DNA of 64,000 nt, from the NCBI GenBank assembly GCA_020064725.1, contig JAGTWJ010000001.1, forward strand, positions 2,666,001 to 2,730,000, in the 5' to 3' direction. Shown here piece after piece: positions 45,755-58,642 of the stretch (its first letter is position 1; each line of letters starts with the position of its first letter). The stretch is from Drechslerella dactyloides (Eukaryota; Ascomycota; Orbiliomycetes; Orbiliales; Orbiliaceae). The translations under genes and the position numbers were made by a program. The notes beneath the pieces were generated by a model. It saw only the letters and a program-made list of their open reading frames with translations, ran no database searches and was not told where the DNA came from.

Positions 45755-48700
45755 CTAGTTGTCTAGCAGAGTCTCGCTTGCCTCAAGCGATGTGCCGACG
45801 CTCACGTCGGGCTCCGGCTGCGCCAAATTCGCAGCATCCATGGTCTTCTGGACAGCCTCTTCCTCGCCATCGTTGGCACCCTCCTTCTTCTCAAGCAGTA
45901 CTACAAGCTCCTCGACGTTGTTCTCATCACTTTCCTTCGCGACGTCGACCACGACTGCCTCTGCTTCCCGATTGCTAGTCGACGTACGCCCGGTGTCAAC
46001 CAAAGGTGTGACAGTCGCATCCGACAGAGTAGGGCTGGCAATCGCATCCGGGATGAAGGTCGAGCTGTCACAGGCATCGTCGTCCGTGATGGCCGAAGCA
46101 GTCATTATGCTAACCTCGCCATCGTCCAGGCTCCTCGCCTTGGAATCACCGTCCTCCGAGTCCGGATTGACAACGGTCAACCGGCCGCTGACCGCGCTAG
46201 AGCCGCGACTAAGCTGGCTCCGGCTGATGCTGGGGCTGGCGCTAGCGCTGCCGGAGCCGGCTTCGGCTTCCTCGTCTTCCGAATTGTCCCGCGTGCTGGC
46301 CTCGGAAACGATAACCTTGCCCAGGCTGGATGCGTCGAGGACCCGGTCGCCAATCATACCAGCCACCGCCGCGGACATAGTGGCGCTAGCTCCACTTCGG
46401 TGGCGCTTCAGCCTGTCCTCGGCCGGGATGGCGTGCCAGTCGCTGCCGAAGGTGATGACACTAGCTTTCTTCCCGTGGACTGTGAAGCTTCCGGTACCTC
46501 TCGCGAGGCCCTCGTTTTCCTTCTTGTCGCCTTCGCTGTCTCCATCAGCCTTGTCGCTGTGCGCGTTGGACTTTCGGACGCGGTGATGCTGGAGCTGGAT
46601 AGCTTGTGATCCCTCCCGAAGGGTGCGGTGCAATGACCTGCGAATCTTGTCCTTCTCCTTCTCCTTCTCTTTGTCCTTATCTTTCTCTCTTTCCTTGTCC
46701 TTGTCTTTTTCCTTCTCTTTGTCTTTTTCCTTCTCCTTCTCCTTTTCCTTTTCCTTGTCCTTCTTCTCTCGGTGACTTGCGCTGTCGTCAATGTCCTTTC
46801 CCTTATCCTCCTTAACGCTGCACTGGTCCAGCAATTCCGATTCGGCGTCGCCAACCGGCTTGATAGCTTGCGCGATCGCCTGCTGCGAGATAGCCGACGC
46901 GGTACTAGGACGTCGCTGCTGGTTGTCCTCGTTTGCACTGCTGGTTGTAACGCTGACATACTCGTGCGATTCCGTACTGGTCATGTACGGCTCTCCAAGC
47001 TGACTCAGGTCGAGTTCGCTCGCCACCTCGCTGGGCAGACCCGCCGTCGATAATCTCTTATTCTCAAACGGCAGCGGACCAATATCCCAACTCTGGTGTG
47101 AGCCCAACGTCGATGGTCGAGCCGTAGACTGCGATGCCGTCCGGCTGATAGTAGTCTTGGTAGATTGCCGCACAATCTCGTTCTCGAAAACCTGCTTGCC
47201 GAACGACGCCGTCACGGAAGCCTGGGTGGGCGTGCTCTTAGCGGAGTGTGGAGAATCAGCCAAGCTCGGCGACTTGCTTCCACGCGACGGTGACTCGGGC
47301 GGCGTCGACAGCAGAGTCAACCTCCGCAGTTTGTCCTTGGCCGTCCGCCGCTCCTCCTCCAGATCCATCTCGAGGATATCGCGATGGCAGCGTAGCCGCC
47401 AGATCTCCACACGCACCCACTGCAACTTCGCATTCAGGCTGCCGGCCGCTTGTACCACCGCTTCGCGTGTCTTCGCCTGAACGGGCGTCAACAGTTTGAG
47501 ATGGTGGGCATTTCTCAGCAGCATCGCCAGCTGGTCCAGAGAGTCCTTGAGCTTCGTATTCGAGTCTTGGATCTTTCGGTCGATCACCTGTCGTCGGGCA
47601 GCAGCAATCTGCGCGGCGAGCTGGGGGTCTATTCTGCCCGAAACGATGGAGACTTCACCGGACGCAGTTTGGACCGATTTCGCATTGCTGGAATCCGCTC
47701 GTCGGATGCCTCGGGTTCGCTGGCCGTCGTAATGGCTGCCCACAACTCCTCGCATTCGCACACCAGCAGTTCTGAAGGCCGCTGCATAGTTTAACTTTGA
47801 CAACCAGTCGTTCAATTCCATTTCGTTGTCTGCGAGAAAGTACTCCTGAAACCCGCCGTGGCGGACAAACATGAATGCGTTCTTGTGCTTCTTGTACGTC
47901 CGGTCGAGCAGCGCAACCGTGTCGTCGGTGGACAGCATGGAGTCCGGATTGAACTCCATCAGCGGCGGCGTGAAGACGCAAGGGCCAATGTTCAAGTTAC
48001 CCGCTTTGACATGCTGTTCGTACTGCGACATCAAGTTCTTGACCCAGCTCACGTTCTTGAAGAAATAGAGCTGAGAACCCGTGAGAAGTGCGCCCCACTC
48101 CTGCCAGGGGCTCCTCGTCTTCTTCTTTTTCGGGTCCTTTCTCCACAATAGCCCGATCTTGGTAACTTTGATCTCCACCACACCCGGGCTCGCATCCTGC
48201 GGATTTTGCTGAGTAGCTGGATTTAAGAAGGCATCCGGTCGAGACCTCGCAGAAACGATTTGCAGCACGGAACTCCTAAAGAAAGACTCATGCAAGTCCT
48301 TCATACTCATTGTGTAGGTGGTCCCAAGATACGTGTAAGGATCATCGACCATCAGAACTTCCGTTAACGACGGGCGAAGGATGTCTAGCTTATTATCAAT
48401 GATGAGCGTATACGGATCAACAGGCTCCTTCGGCCGCCTGAGATCAGTGTTGGCTTTTGTCAGAATATTCCGCCTTGGCATATGAGGGACAATTTTCTCG
48501 CCATTGATGTCAAGGTCGTCTTCCACGTGGATGAATGGAGTGTAGCTGATATTGTCGTAGAAGTATTCCAAGATGTCGGAGGTAACTCCCTCGCCACTGG
48601 TATTCTTGACGTAGTCGGTCTTTTGCATCTTGTACTTGTTGTTCTTATTGAAGACATCAGTATGGAGGATGAGCAGCGAAAATGCTATGAAATATGCGTT

Positions 48701-50475
48701 TTCTAAAAAGCATCGTTAGCGTTCCATCTTCAGGAGAGACAACAAAAGCGAATAAACATACCACTGGAGGAGTATATCAGCGGATTGCATTCATGATAGC
48801 GGTCCGCAAAGGCCTGCAGAACCCTGTCAATCTGCTGCGTCTCCTTTGGTAATTCCACCTCCATCAAGAGCTTTCTCAGAGCCATGTCCATTGGGTCTTG
48901 GAAGAAGGCGAAGGTGCCCATATAGCGCTTCAACACCTCGACGTGGAAAGCGTCGTCTGTCTTACTTAATAGACTGGCTACCACGCTCTTGTTCACGGCC
49001 TCTTCGAGTTTCCTCAGATACATATCCGGAGTGTCGTCATCCAACCGTTCCGGAATTATCAATTTCTCCCTTGAAACCACCATTGAACCGGGGTGCGATG
49101 TGGATCCCCGCCCCCCATAAGGCGCAGGCGAAGATGTCCGGGTTGGCACTCCGGAAAGATGAGCTTCGCTATTCTGTCGGGATCTCGAAGAAAATAACCT
49201 AGAAAAACTATTCCTGCCGACGAGGCTCGTACTTGTTCGGGCGCTGTCAGCCGGCGACCTGTCCATTGATCCTGCCGTCGAACTCCGCTGCCTATTGTAC
49301 CGAGCCTGGGGCGCCAAAGGACTGGATGTCGTCGAGCGTAACGAGTGATTCGAGGCCGTCGAATTTGCGCGAGCAATTGTGGCGGGGCTGCTCCCCATGG
49401 TGCCCAGTACCGATGCTGCCAAGGCGCTCGTAGCGGGGACCGGCAAGCCGTCCGACGTGGGTACCCTCCGGGGCGTAGGTGGAGCGGAAGAGAAGGTGTT
49501 CAAAGAAGGTCGTGATCGAGTCGAGGCGCCAGAGCTAGATGTTCCTCCACCGGTTGCATCCGTGCTGGCTCTCCCTTCGATGTGTGTTACCTTGGGCGGC
49601 AGAGGGAACAGCGGCGTGTCCTTCTTGCGTCTCGAAAATCGGAAGAATGTCGAAGTTGTCGATACAGTATGTGTGGTCGTAGTGGTAGTGACAACCACAT
49701 CTGCCGAACTGGCTTCGGATCTCGATGACTCGGAGAGGCGCGGGGGAGGGACTGGGAGCCCATGCTCGTCGTAGGGAGGAGGCGCGAAGCTTTGGGTCGA
49801 TCCATTGTGCGGTAGCGGTTTGTCCGGTTCGTCGAACGTTACGCGGCTGGTCCGGCCGGACGGATTGCTGCCAATGTTCTTCTTGGACGATCGTCGGCGG
49901 GGTGAGGAACTCGGCCTCGGAGAGGGCGACATCGATGCGTCGCGGTTCCCCGATGTGGAAGGTGCGTTTACGGGTGCTGAGAGATTGGCGCGCGATGTCG
50001 CTACGGCTGCAGCGTTGTTGTTATTGTGGTCGATGCCATCGCCAGATGGTTTCGACTGGGGAAGGGGGGGCGCGGTAGATATATCGAACGTCGGTGCGGT
50101 CGTGATGATAGTTGGGGTTCGAGGCGGGTCCGGCAAGGGGGGAACTTCCTCTTGCGCTCTGGCTTTTGCACCTAACGCAGGGTCGGATGCATTGCGAAAC
50201 CGCAGGATGGAGAACCTCCTGTTTCTCTCCTCAGACTTTCTGGGCTGCGGGCGGATGGTCGACGAAGAGACCCTTGGCGCAGTTTCCTGACCGGCATTGC
50301 TCTTAGCGGTTGTAGGTCGTTCTGCGGGCCTGGGCTCATTGCCGTTCCTTTGGGCAGCCGACGACGCATGGCTCTCCTGCTGCCTAAACAGGGCTCCGAC
50401 GTCCACGCTTTGCCTTCTCAGGTTGGAATCTTCCTTCCGGTTGATCTGTCGGAGCCTCCAAGATATCCCCGTCAT
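45755..50475 (-). CDS. Sec7-domain Arf guanine-nucleotide exchange factor with PH domain (Syt1-like)
   Basis: Two exons on the minus strand, 50475-48762 and 48702-45755; 1554 codons (1553 aa). Sec7 domains exchange GDP for GTP on Arf/Arl GTPases at Golgi or endosomal membranes. The N-terminal ~460 residues are Ser/Pro/Thr-rich. The Sec7 domain (about 470-660) contains EVELPKETQQIDRVLQAFA with the glutamic finger in PKET, and the exon junction restores ENAYFIAFSLLILHTDVFN. A PH domain follows at about 745-880 (GLLWRKDPKKKK ... FQEYFLADNEMELNDWL). A coiled-coil follows (LQWVRVEIWRLR, DLEEERRTAKDK), then a long disordered tail with a Lys-Glu-Asp repeat (about 1235-1275). Domain order matches yeast Syt1, but orthology to a named yeast protein is inferred. 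Confidence 0.9.
46640..46772 (-). repeat. coding hexanucleotide repeat, Lys-Glu/Lys-Asp run in the Sec7 protein
   Basis: The coding strand carries imperfect repeats of AAGGAGAAGGAC-like units, encoding about 45 residues made almost only of Lys, Glu and Asp. It lies inside the disordered C-terminal tail. Such arrays vary in length between strains by slippage. Confidence 0.85.
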
Positions 50476-52480
50476 GGTGGAGAGCGCCTATGGGGGCAAC
50501 TCTGGAAGGGAGGGTGCGTGCGCTAGTATGGTGAGGCCGTTGGTTCCTTTTCCGGGGTGTGCGCAGGATTGAGATGAAGATGTTTGGAACAGGGCCGCGT
50601 GGAGATTGTTGGGTGTGCGTACGTAAGAGTTTGGAGGTGCCGCAGAGATGCCGTACTTTTTATAAACCGGTTATCAATTGAATGGGAAACAAAAAGAAGA
50701 GGCTGTTCGCTTCGGAAATGAGACCGGACGACGGATGCAGAGGCAAAAGAAACAGAGAAAATCCGATCGCGATATGTCCAGACGGATGATAAGGTCACGT
50801 GTGAGCGGCGACACGCGAGCGAGATGCGAAGGCGACGGATTTCGAATTCGAGAGTCGGAGTTTCGAGAGAGAGCGCGAGTAACGAGCGTGTCGGGTGGGA
50901 GTAAACGGGGTTATACGGGTTGGCGACAGCACCGGAGGCCAGCTCTGGTCACGGATATCGGACGATGGCGAGAATTTAAACGGACAGGGCTGGCGGACTC
51001 GCGCTCAATCTGAGGCCCGCGGGCTGTTGGTGACGCGGATGGATTGAGCCGAAGATTGATTATTGTATCGCATGGCGACCCCAATCAAAGACCGTATATA
51101 TGTCCAGCTATCCAGCGGCGAATTCGAGGGAAGAAACGGGCGGCGCTAATATAATGTCCGGGGCAAGACGAAGTGCATGCAGCTGGAATGAGGTGTCGTT
51201 AGCGTGGAGGAGGTGAAAGGAGTAAGCAGAGCAACGGCCGCTGCCAATTTGGGCGGGCTCGGCTGCAGCCCGGGCGCCGGGGCGACAATAAGACTGAACG
51301 ATCGCGAGGTCCGGCAGGTGGTAACGTGCTATTTCGGGGTGTAACTACGTGCGGATTGCAGTGGTGGGCGTAAATGGGAGATGGGGGAGGATAGATGGAG
51401 GTGTGAATGCAAATGAGAGGGGGCGGTGGGAGGTGGTGATGTTAACTCAAGGAGGAGGAGGAGGTTGTGGAGGAGGAGACGCGAGGGAGGAAGGAAGCCC
51501 AGCTGGTTAAAGGCTCTGCGGCTGGAAACAGCAGTACATACAACAACCTCCACTCGCCGGCGATGCACGATCGATCGCACGATAATACTATATCCACGCA
51601 CACGACCAAGTCGCGCTGCTACGACCGAAAGCAGGACGTGTCCGGATGCTGATGCTGAGCTGAGCTGGCAGCCCGGCCTGAGCCTTCCATGGATCCACCA
51701 ACTATCCAACTGCTGGTACCGGCCTCCCCGTTTGCTGGTTCGCCCGTGTGCCTCGTCTCTCGTTCCTCCGGCTCCGAGCGCTGGCTATCGGATCCAGTCT
51801 AGTGATGATTTAAACCAAATTGCAGGCGCCTGCGCAGACGGTGCTTTTCGATCGATTGGAACCCTCTCTCTCTCCCTCCCTCGTGTGCGTGTCAAATCGC
51901 ACTGGCGAAAAGTGAAACGGCCTGCAGGAGGAATAAAACGGAGGCCCGTCACGGTTGTCGACGTGCACCGCTCCGTTCAATCAGACGGTGTGATCTCGAT
52001 ATAGACAGCTGCAATCGACTAATTGATATGCCACGGACAATGGCAGTTCTTTATAGAACTACCACTTAACTGATGCGATATAGGTGTAGTCAAGCTAACA
52101 GTCGATATATTCCCTCGTCAGCAGGACCAGCCGCATTGCATTTAAGGCTCAGGTCGATAAAACTCCATGGATTGGATCCAACCAGCCATGGCCAGCGCTG
52201 GCCTGCAAGGATGCCGCCGGTCCATACTTTATATCAGTGTCACGCCGCGAGCAACAGCTCGTACAGACGCAGTCTAGTGCAGACATGCCATGCATTGCAT
52301 CCCATTCCACGACTCCACTTCCACCGGCCATGGCGCTATCAAGGGTGTGGAGGGGCTAAATAGGATGCAGACATGCACACACCGACATGGGAAAAATCCC
52401 CCATCCAGCCCCGAGCCCGGGCTAAAAGGGCAGCCCGACTTGCAATGCCAGTCAGCATGCAGACACACAAAAGCATGCAG

Positions 52481-52533
52481 GTCTGTCCGTCTGTCCGTCC
52501 GTCTGGCTGGCTGGCTGGCTGGCTGTCTGTCCG
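52481..52533. repeat. tetranucleotide repeat, GTCT/GTCC then GGCT units
   Basis: GTCTGTCC-type units followed by about five consecutive GGCT units and a return to GTCTGTCC. Non-coding. Confidence 0.85.
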
Positions 52534-54368
52534 CACGCATGCAATGCACTGTACGTCTCATGGGCTGATATAACTGACAGCTCGAGGTTAACGAGCGTAC
52601 ATACATTACATCCGATGTTCGAGCGGTCTCCCGCGCATTAGGGAAGCCAGAACGAGAAAAGAATCGCCTGTGAGGCTTCCGGAGCAAGACCCTCCGTCGC
52701 CCAGCGACAGGTTTCATCACGGCGACGGCGGCGGACTGCCCCTCGTCCGCGCGCGCTCAATTGACTCAGGGTCCAAGGGGTCTCGTCGATTAGTCTCGGC
52801 CTCGTCGATAGGCTGGCTGGGCTGTAGATGCCTGACTAGCATCCTAGTTCTGGCCGAGAGCCGTCTGTCTTGCGCAGTGGGACCCCGCATATGCACACCT
52901 CCTTTCTTGGTAGCTCGGGTCGGTCGGAAAAAGCACCAGTCGAGAAACAATTGAAACCTCTAGGCCTCTGTTCATGCCAACAGGGCAATCGCGCCAGACT
53001 TTGCTCGCCCCATGCGCAATCTTCCTCGAATCAGTACGGATTTGTCTTTGATCCGGAAGAATCATGGTCTGTACCTAGATTAATTACACGCCGACATGTA
53101 TGTATTGTACGTGTAGTAGGCATGTCTCTGACGTGGGCATGGCTGTGCATTCTGCTGAAAAAATTTCGAAGAAAGAGGCAGCTCGAAATGCATCGGTCCG
53201 TGAGCGCGAACGTGAATGGATGCAAGGGGGTGGCAGTTGCTGATAGTCAGCTTTAGTCAATGCAGAGCTTGATCGATAGCTAGAAGTTGGCTGAATGGAA
53301 ACGATGCCGCAAGCTGACCTGAAGTTCGGGATGTAGTATTATTACCTGGGGCTGGTGATTTTGTTGCCAGAAGTCCCGGGATGGCTATTTCAGGCGAATC
53401 ACCAACACCCAGGACGTGAATATAGTTGTGTCTTGGAGGGTGAATTCGTGATATACACATATGCTCGGTGCAGTCACGATATCAGTAAATGAATGTGTGC
53501 GGTAGTCCACTCTGCCGCCGTGCATGGCCAAGTCTCAGCCAGGCTAAACACGAAGCCGTAGATAAACCAACATTGACCACAAAAGCCGTGCCCGAATTCA
53601 CATCACGTATGTACCAGCTGCATCTCATCACACTCGGAGATTCTCAATTTAAATTTGTCACAGCGCATCCGCCCTCGTATCTCCCGCATCACACTTGTAC
53701 ATTTTACACATACATGCAACGTCGGTTCAGCGTCCGTCCGCACCGATTCGTGTATGCGCGGGTATCCGCATCCCTTCGTATCGGCATCCGTAAGGAGGCA
53801 TCCAGCCATTACATCGATCAAATCAACGGAGGGCCAGTCGGCTCAGCTCGGTCGTGTGTCTCGTCCGTCACTTTACCCCCTGGCTGACGCCCATCACGTC
53901 TGTGTGTCTGTATGTCTGGCTTGTCCGTCCCGCAGCTCGCCTTCTCCTTCATGTCAGATCGATCGTCGGCGGGACCCATGCACGCGCATCCAAAGCTAGT
54001 TCCCCCGCTCGCCAGCGAGCCTGATTCGCAGGTTATATTTGGACACAATCGACAGAGAGAAAGCCGATTCCTATTTGCCTGTTGAAGCCCTTCGCCTTTC
54101 CGATATCATAAATAGAGACATACATATATGCACTCGCATGGCACACACTCTTGCCTCTCTTAAATCCCGCCTGAGCGTCGAACAAAGCGCGGGCTTAAGG
54201 CAAGCGCAAGCTGCAGGTGATGGAACTCGACTCGCTCGACGAGCGCCACAATATGCAGACGGCCACGGCTAGATAACAGCGGGAGAGCATCGAGCGAGCT
54301 GCCTGCCCTGTCTGCGGTCGATGCAGCGCGATGCAGCGTCAATTGATCATGAGGCTGTCAGGCGGGGT

Positions 54369-54389
54369 GCATGGCATGGCATGGCATGG
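54369..54389. repeat. pentanucleotide repeat (GCATG)n
   Basis: Four GCATG units in a row, next to no recognisable gene. Related in sequence to the CATGGCGTGG array at 27381-27407. Confidence 0.8.
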
Positions 54390-54916
54390 TGGAGACCTGT
54401 TTAGGCATAAGTAGGTCAAGTATTAATACCTTTCCCAGGCTGTCTGGACGGTGCTGGACCGACCTGGGAAACAGTTTAAACCGCCCCCTTCGCCCCGATT
54501 CTGCTGTACAGAGTACCGGTCCCTCCTTTTCCCGTACCGCCTTTTCCTCAGATCCCAATATTGCCAGTCCAGATTCCGGTCGAGTCCAGATTCGTGCCGT
54601 AACTAGCCAAGTAGGTAGACGCCGGAGCGAGTAAGAGCGAATAGGAGCATGTAGACCGGCCCATCCAGGCATCATCCTGTCGATAGTCCGGTGGCCATCT
54701 CGTCCACTTTTCCGTATAGAAGTATAATAAGCATCCGGGGAGCGGTGTCGTGGTACATTTACATGGAGTAATTGCTGCTTCCTTTTGGCGCCCGACGACC
54801 ACAACAGAACACAACAACAACAAAACCGGCGACAGCTGCCGCGATACTCGAGATATCGCCCTCGCCGGCTCAGCCTTCCCGCAATTGCGACACGACCTCG
54901 CCAGCCTCCTGTCCCG

Positions 54917-54946
<30 letters not shown>
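54917..54946. repeat. tetranucleotide repeat (CTGC)n
   Basis: Seven consecutive CTGC units upstream of SET9, about 180 bp before its start codon, probably within the promoter or leader. Confidence 0.9.
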
Positions 54947-54947
<1 letters not shown>

Positions 54948-55018
54948 CGTTCCTTCTGACGTCGTCCCATTGCAAACGGCGAGTCTCGAACCCGACTATG
55001 CTCGCCTGACCGACCGGC

Positions 55019-55039
55019 CGCTCGCTCGCTCGCTCGCTC
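55019..55039. repeat. tetranucleotide repeat (GCTC)n
   Basis: Five GCTC units about 90 bp before the SET9 start codon. Confidence 0.85.
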
Positions 55040-55127
55040 CAGACACAGCGTCAATCGACCCAGCCTCCCGCTCTCACTTCTTCCGTCTCTCCCTCGATCA
55101 CGAGCCGATTGATTCTCTGTCGCCACA

Positions 55128-57197
55128 ATGCCGCCAAAGCCAAGGAAGCACTACGCGCTATCCCTGCGCCTGCTCTCGAATTTCGACGACATCCTGACAG
55201 ACGTGCTCGTCGACAAGGTAACTCGCGCTCATTCCCTACGAGACCCGTCCGTCCGCTCCGCTCGTTCGTTCGTTCGTTCGTCGCTCGTTCGTTCGTTCGT
55301 CGTTCGTCGGTTCGCTCGCTCGCTCGTGGCCAAAACAAACAATCCCACCCGGAGCGAAGGCAACAGCTGACCATCCATACCTCGTACAGTTATTCTACTG
55401 GACAAACATCCGCAAAGTCCACCCGCGGTACCAATCAAACCGCACCATCAAGGACAAGCAGGTTGGCGACATCATCCGCACGCACGTCTGCGTCGGCAGA
55501 AACGTGCAGGCGGCGACGGACCGCCTGTTAGAGTACGTGACATCCCACGACACGATACAATTCAAATCCCAGTAGCGAATGCACATCAGCATGGTCAGAA
55601 AGACAGGGGCTGACTCGTATTTGTATATTCGCACAGGATCGATGGCATCAAGCGCTTCTGCCAGAAGCTGCGGCCGGAGGAGAAATCCGACTTTATCAAG
55701 TAAGAAACCTCAGCCGCAGGACCGAAGATCGCGGTGGCAATGACAGTCGACTGACAGATTTGATTGTTTTACAGACACGTGAAGCGGTACATTGAAATCT
55801 ACCACCCCGACACCGCATATGAGGTCAGCACGACAAACCGGTACACCGTCACCTCGCTCGAGGCGAGCGTCGTGGCGCGCGCGCCCATCGTCAAGGGCGA
55901 GGTCATCAAGAACCTCTCCGGCGTGATGGTCACCATGACGAAGGAAGAAGAGGCAGAGTTCAACGAGGCCTCGAACCGCGACTTCTCCATCATCCACTCC
56001 TCGCGGAAAGCCGGCGCCCAGATATTCCTGGGCCCCGCCCGGTTCGTGAACCACGACTGCTCGCCGAACTGCCGGTTCGTGAGCGCTAGCAAGAGCACCG
56101 TCACCTTCGCGGCCCTGCGCCACATCGAACCCGGCGAGGAACTCACCGTCTACTACTCTGACGACTACTTTGGACCGGACAATGTCGAGTGCCTGTGCCA
56201 GAGCTGCGAGCGGGAGATGAAGGGAGGATGGGCTAAGAGCATCCCATACATGCCCGCCGTGACGCTGAACAAGCGGATGTTAGAGGACGGCAAGGATGAG
56301 GACGATTACGCTGGCCGTGCCAGGAAGCGCGCCCGCAGGTCCCTCCCGACGCCGGCATTGAGCACGAGCGACGACGTCTCCATCAAAGCAGACTCGCCGC
56401 CGGCCGCCCCTTCCATACTGACGCCGGACATCATCAGCTCCCTCGAGGGAGCGGAGACGTCCCGAGCGGTTTCCGAGATCCCAACGGTGGTTCTAAACCT
56501 CCCCATGAACCTCCCCACCCCGCTGACCAGCACCCCCGACGCCACCCTCTCTCCAATCGAGGGGCCGCCCAACATCAGCAGGAGCAGCAGTAGCAACAGC
56601 GGGCTCCCAACCGCCACGGAAGACGGCTACGAAAGCGACCTGTCCGTCTACTCGGACACGGACATGGACATCCTCAACGAAAAGTACAAGTTCTTCCCAA
56701 CCACCAAGAAACAGCTCCAAAAACCAATCAACCCAGACCCACGCTCGCTCCCGCAAGTGCCCGCGGGCATCCGCTACCCGGGCGACCACCTCTTCGAAAG
56801 CACCTTCATCGACCCCAAGACGGAAATGCGATGCGCCTGCCAAAACGCAAACTGCAACCGCCCCTTCATCTACAAGAACGAAGACGCCTTCCGGTTCCTC
56901 AACCACATCCCGCGCTGCTGCCCGCGCTGCGAGCGGCACTCGAAGATCTACGGCCTCGTGTGGCCCAAGACGGTGCTGCGGTCCGACGACCCGGAGGTCC
57001 GCGTGATGAACCCGGAGGACGTGGAGCGGTCGGTGAATCTGTCGCAGCACCGCCGCGACATGCAGGCGATCGAGGAGTGGCGGGTCGAGAACCTGCTGCG
57101 GGAGGTGTTTAAGAAGAATTTGCGCAAGGAGAACCGCAAGATTGAGAAGAAGAAGCGGCGGACGAAGACGCGGAACACGCCGGTGGTTGAGGCGTGA
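55128..57197 (+). CDS. set9: histone H4 lysine-20 N-methyltransferase Set9 (Suv4-20 type)
   Basis: Four exons: 55128-55217, 55390-55532, 55637-55699, 55775-57197; 573 codons (572 aa). Set9 methylates H4K20, a mark used in the DNA damage checkpoint. The N-terminal helical region (LLSNFDDILTDVLVDK...LFYWTNIRKVHPRYQ) is typical of Suv4-20. The SET core (about 115-235) has RFVNHDCSPNCRFV and EPGEELTVYYSDDYFG, followed by the post-SET CLCQSCE. A disordered middle leads to a C-terminal Cys-rich block at about 450-490 (MRCACQNANCNRPF, CCPRCERHSKIYGLVWP), as in other filamentous fungal Set9 proteins. The tail is Lys/Arg-rich. Intron 1 (55218-55389) carries TTCG repeats. Confidence 0.94.
55261..55326. 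repeat. (TTCG)n / (CTCG)n repeats inside SET9 intron 1
   Basis: Runs of TTCG and CTCG, with shifts in register, fill about a third of the 172-bp first intron of SET9. Confidence 0.9.
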
Positions 57198-57754
57198 GCC
57201 TTAGTTAATAGTGTAAGTGTCGATTTTTAGCTATAGCGTTCGGCATCAGGCTATAGATTTGGCGGTGGACGGGTTTTTCTTTTCTGGCGGCGTGCATAGG
57301 GTGGCGTTTTATCAGGTTGTGTATGGTGTCGAGGGCGAATATTTGGATTCACAACTAGTATTATTATTGCCGGGTGTGGATGTGGTTTGTGGCTTTCTTT
57401 CTTTGTCTCTCTTGTGTACACATACATGCTGCGTGTCCGTATATTCGGAGCCTGGTGTTCGATCGATCGTTCGTCTGAATATATCATTCTCATAGTATTA
57501 TTCTATCATCAGAGCAACTCTCTACACGATTGTAGTTTCTTTAAGATAAGTATATAGGAGAGTGTCTGGCCGGTCATGCATGCATATTTCTATTGCGCAC
57601 TATTATACAAAGCAACGGACGAGCATCGAGAGATACATGGCAGGCATAGTTACACGTGTATTTACAGGATAATATATACTCGACGACCAGTCCCACTTTC
57701 GTAGTCGGTCTCCCATCCGCCATGACGTATGGAAAGAGATACGCGGGGAAGCGC
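57198..57754. other. convergent intergenic region, SET9 / bL12m
   Basis: 557 bp between two stop codons. AT-rich after about 57480. No coding exon seen; it holds two 3' UTRs. Confidence 0.55.
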
Positions 57755-58350
57755 CTACTCAAGGTCGACCTTGGCGCCCAGCGTCTCCAGCGTCTTCTTC
57801 ATCTTCTCGGCCTCGTCCTTCGTCAGGCCTTCCTTCAGCATCTTTGGCGCTGCCTCGACGAACTTTTTCGAGTCGACGAGCGAGAGGCCGAGGAGGGCCT
57901 TCACTTCCTTGATGATCTTGGGCTTGGCGGCGGCGTCGAAGGAGGCGAGCTTGACGTTGAAGAGGGTCTTTTCTTCCGCGGCTGCTTCTTCTTCGACGGG
58001 GGCTGCTGCTGCGGCGGCCGGTGCAGCGGAGGGGGCGGCAGCTGGTGCCGCGAGGAGGGCGTCCGGGATGTTCAGGCGGTCCTACAACGATGTCAGTACG
58101 TGTTCTAGCGAATTAAATGTATGGATGCGGGCATAAGTACCTTGAGCAGCCCGACGAGGTCAGCCGTTTCCAGCAGCGTCAGCGTGGAAATCTGGTCGAC
58201 AATCTGCACCAGCTTCGGGTTCGCGGGGGCACTCGTCGTAGTCGTCGACTCCCACCGCCGCTGCGGCCGGCAGGTTCTGTGGACGGGCAGGACGGTGCGC
58301 GCAGCAGCCGCGCGGACGAGCGAGCGGCGGATGAGGGGAGCCGCCGACAT
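57755..58350 (-). CDS. MRPL12: mitochondrial large ribosomal subunit protein bL12m
   Basis: Two exons on the minus strand, 58350-58141 and 58081-57755; 179 codons (178 aa). bL12m forms the stalk that recruits translation factors to the mitoribosome. A basic mitochondrial presequence (MSAAPLIRRSLVRAAAARTV) precedes the N-terminal dimerisation helices (VDQISTLTLLETADLVGLLK). An Ala/Pro/Glu-rich hinge follows, then the C-terminal domain with EKTLFNVKLASFDAAAKPKI and then GLSLVDSKKFVEAAPKMLKE. The ATG at 58350 is chosen because it opens the presequence; the frame runs further 5' without a better start. It is divergent from RPB9 (292 bp between start codons). Confidence 0.93.
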
Positions 58351-58642
58351 GGCAATGGCAATTGGAGCGTCGAGTGATCGTGAAGTATCTCGAGATGGTG
58401 TCGTGGGTGTCGCTGCGTTGCGTGTCGTCGAAATTTCTGCGGGCGGAATCGCGCTGTGATAAGCGAGGATTCGTCGATGCCGCTTTGAGTTTCGTTCCCT
58501 CATTTATTCATCCCCTCGCGGGCCATCGCCACCACCACTCGACATCTACCAGCCAACATCCTTACGAGTAATATAAAACACCATACGGTATCCCACCCAC
58601 GCGTCTACCCGAGTTTCAAAGCTACACTCCACTCCCGCCACG
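58351..58642. promoter_or_regulatory. shared divergent promoter, bL12m / RPB9
   Basis: 292 bp between divergent start codons. No coding sequence. No specific sites are claimed. Confidence 0.5.

Larger units (their letters stand above)
50476..55127. other. 4.65-kb region without a recognisable gene, rich in simple repeats
   Basis: Lies between the divergent Sec7 and SET9 genes. All frames checked by eye lack motifs and have compositions typical of non-coding GC-rich sequence. Tetranucleotide arrays (CTGG/CTGT, CTGC, GCTC) are concentrated from 52480 onward. It probably contains the promoters and long leaders of both flanking genes. Confidence 0.5.
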
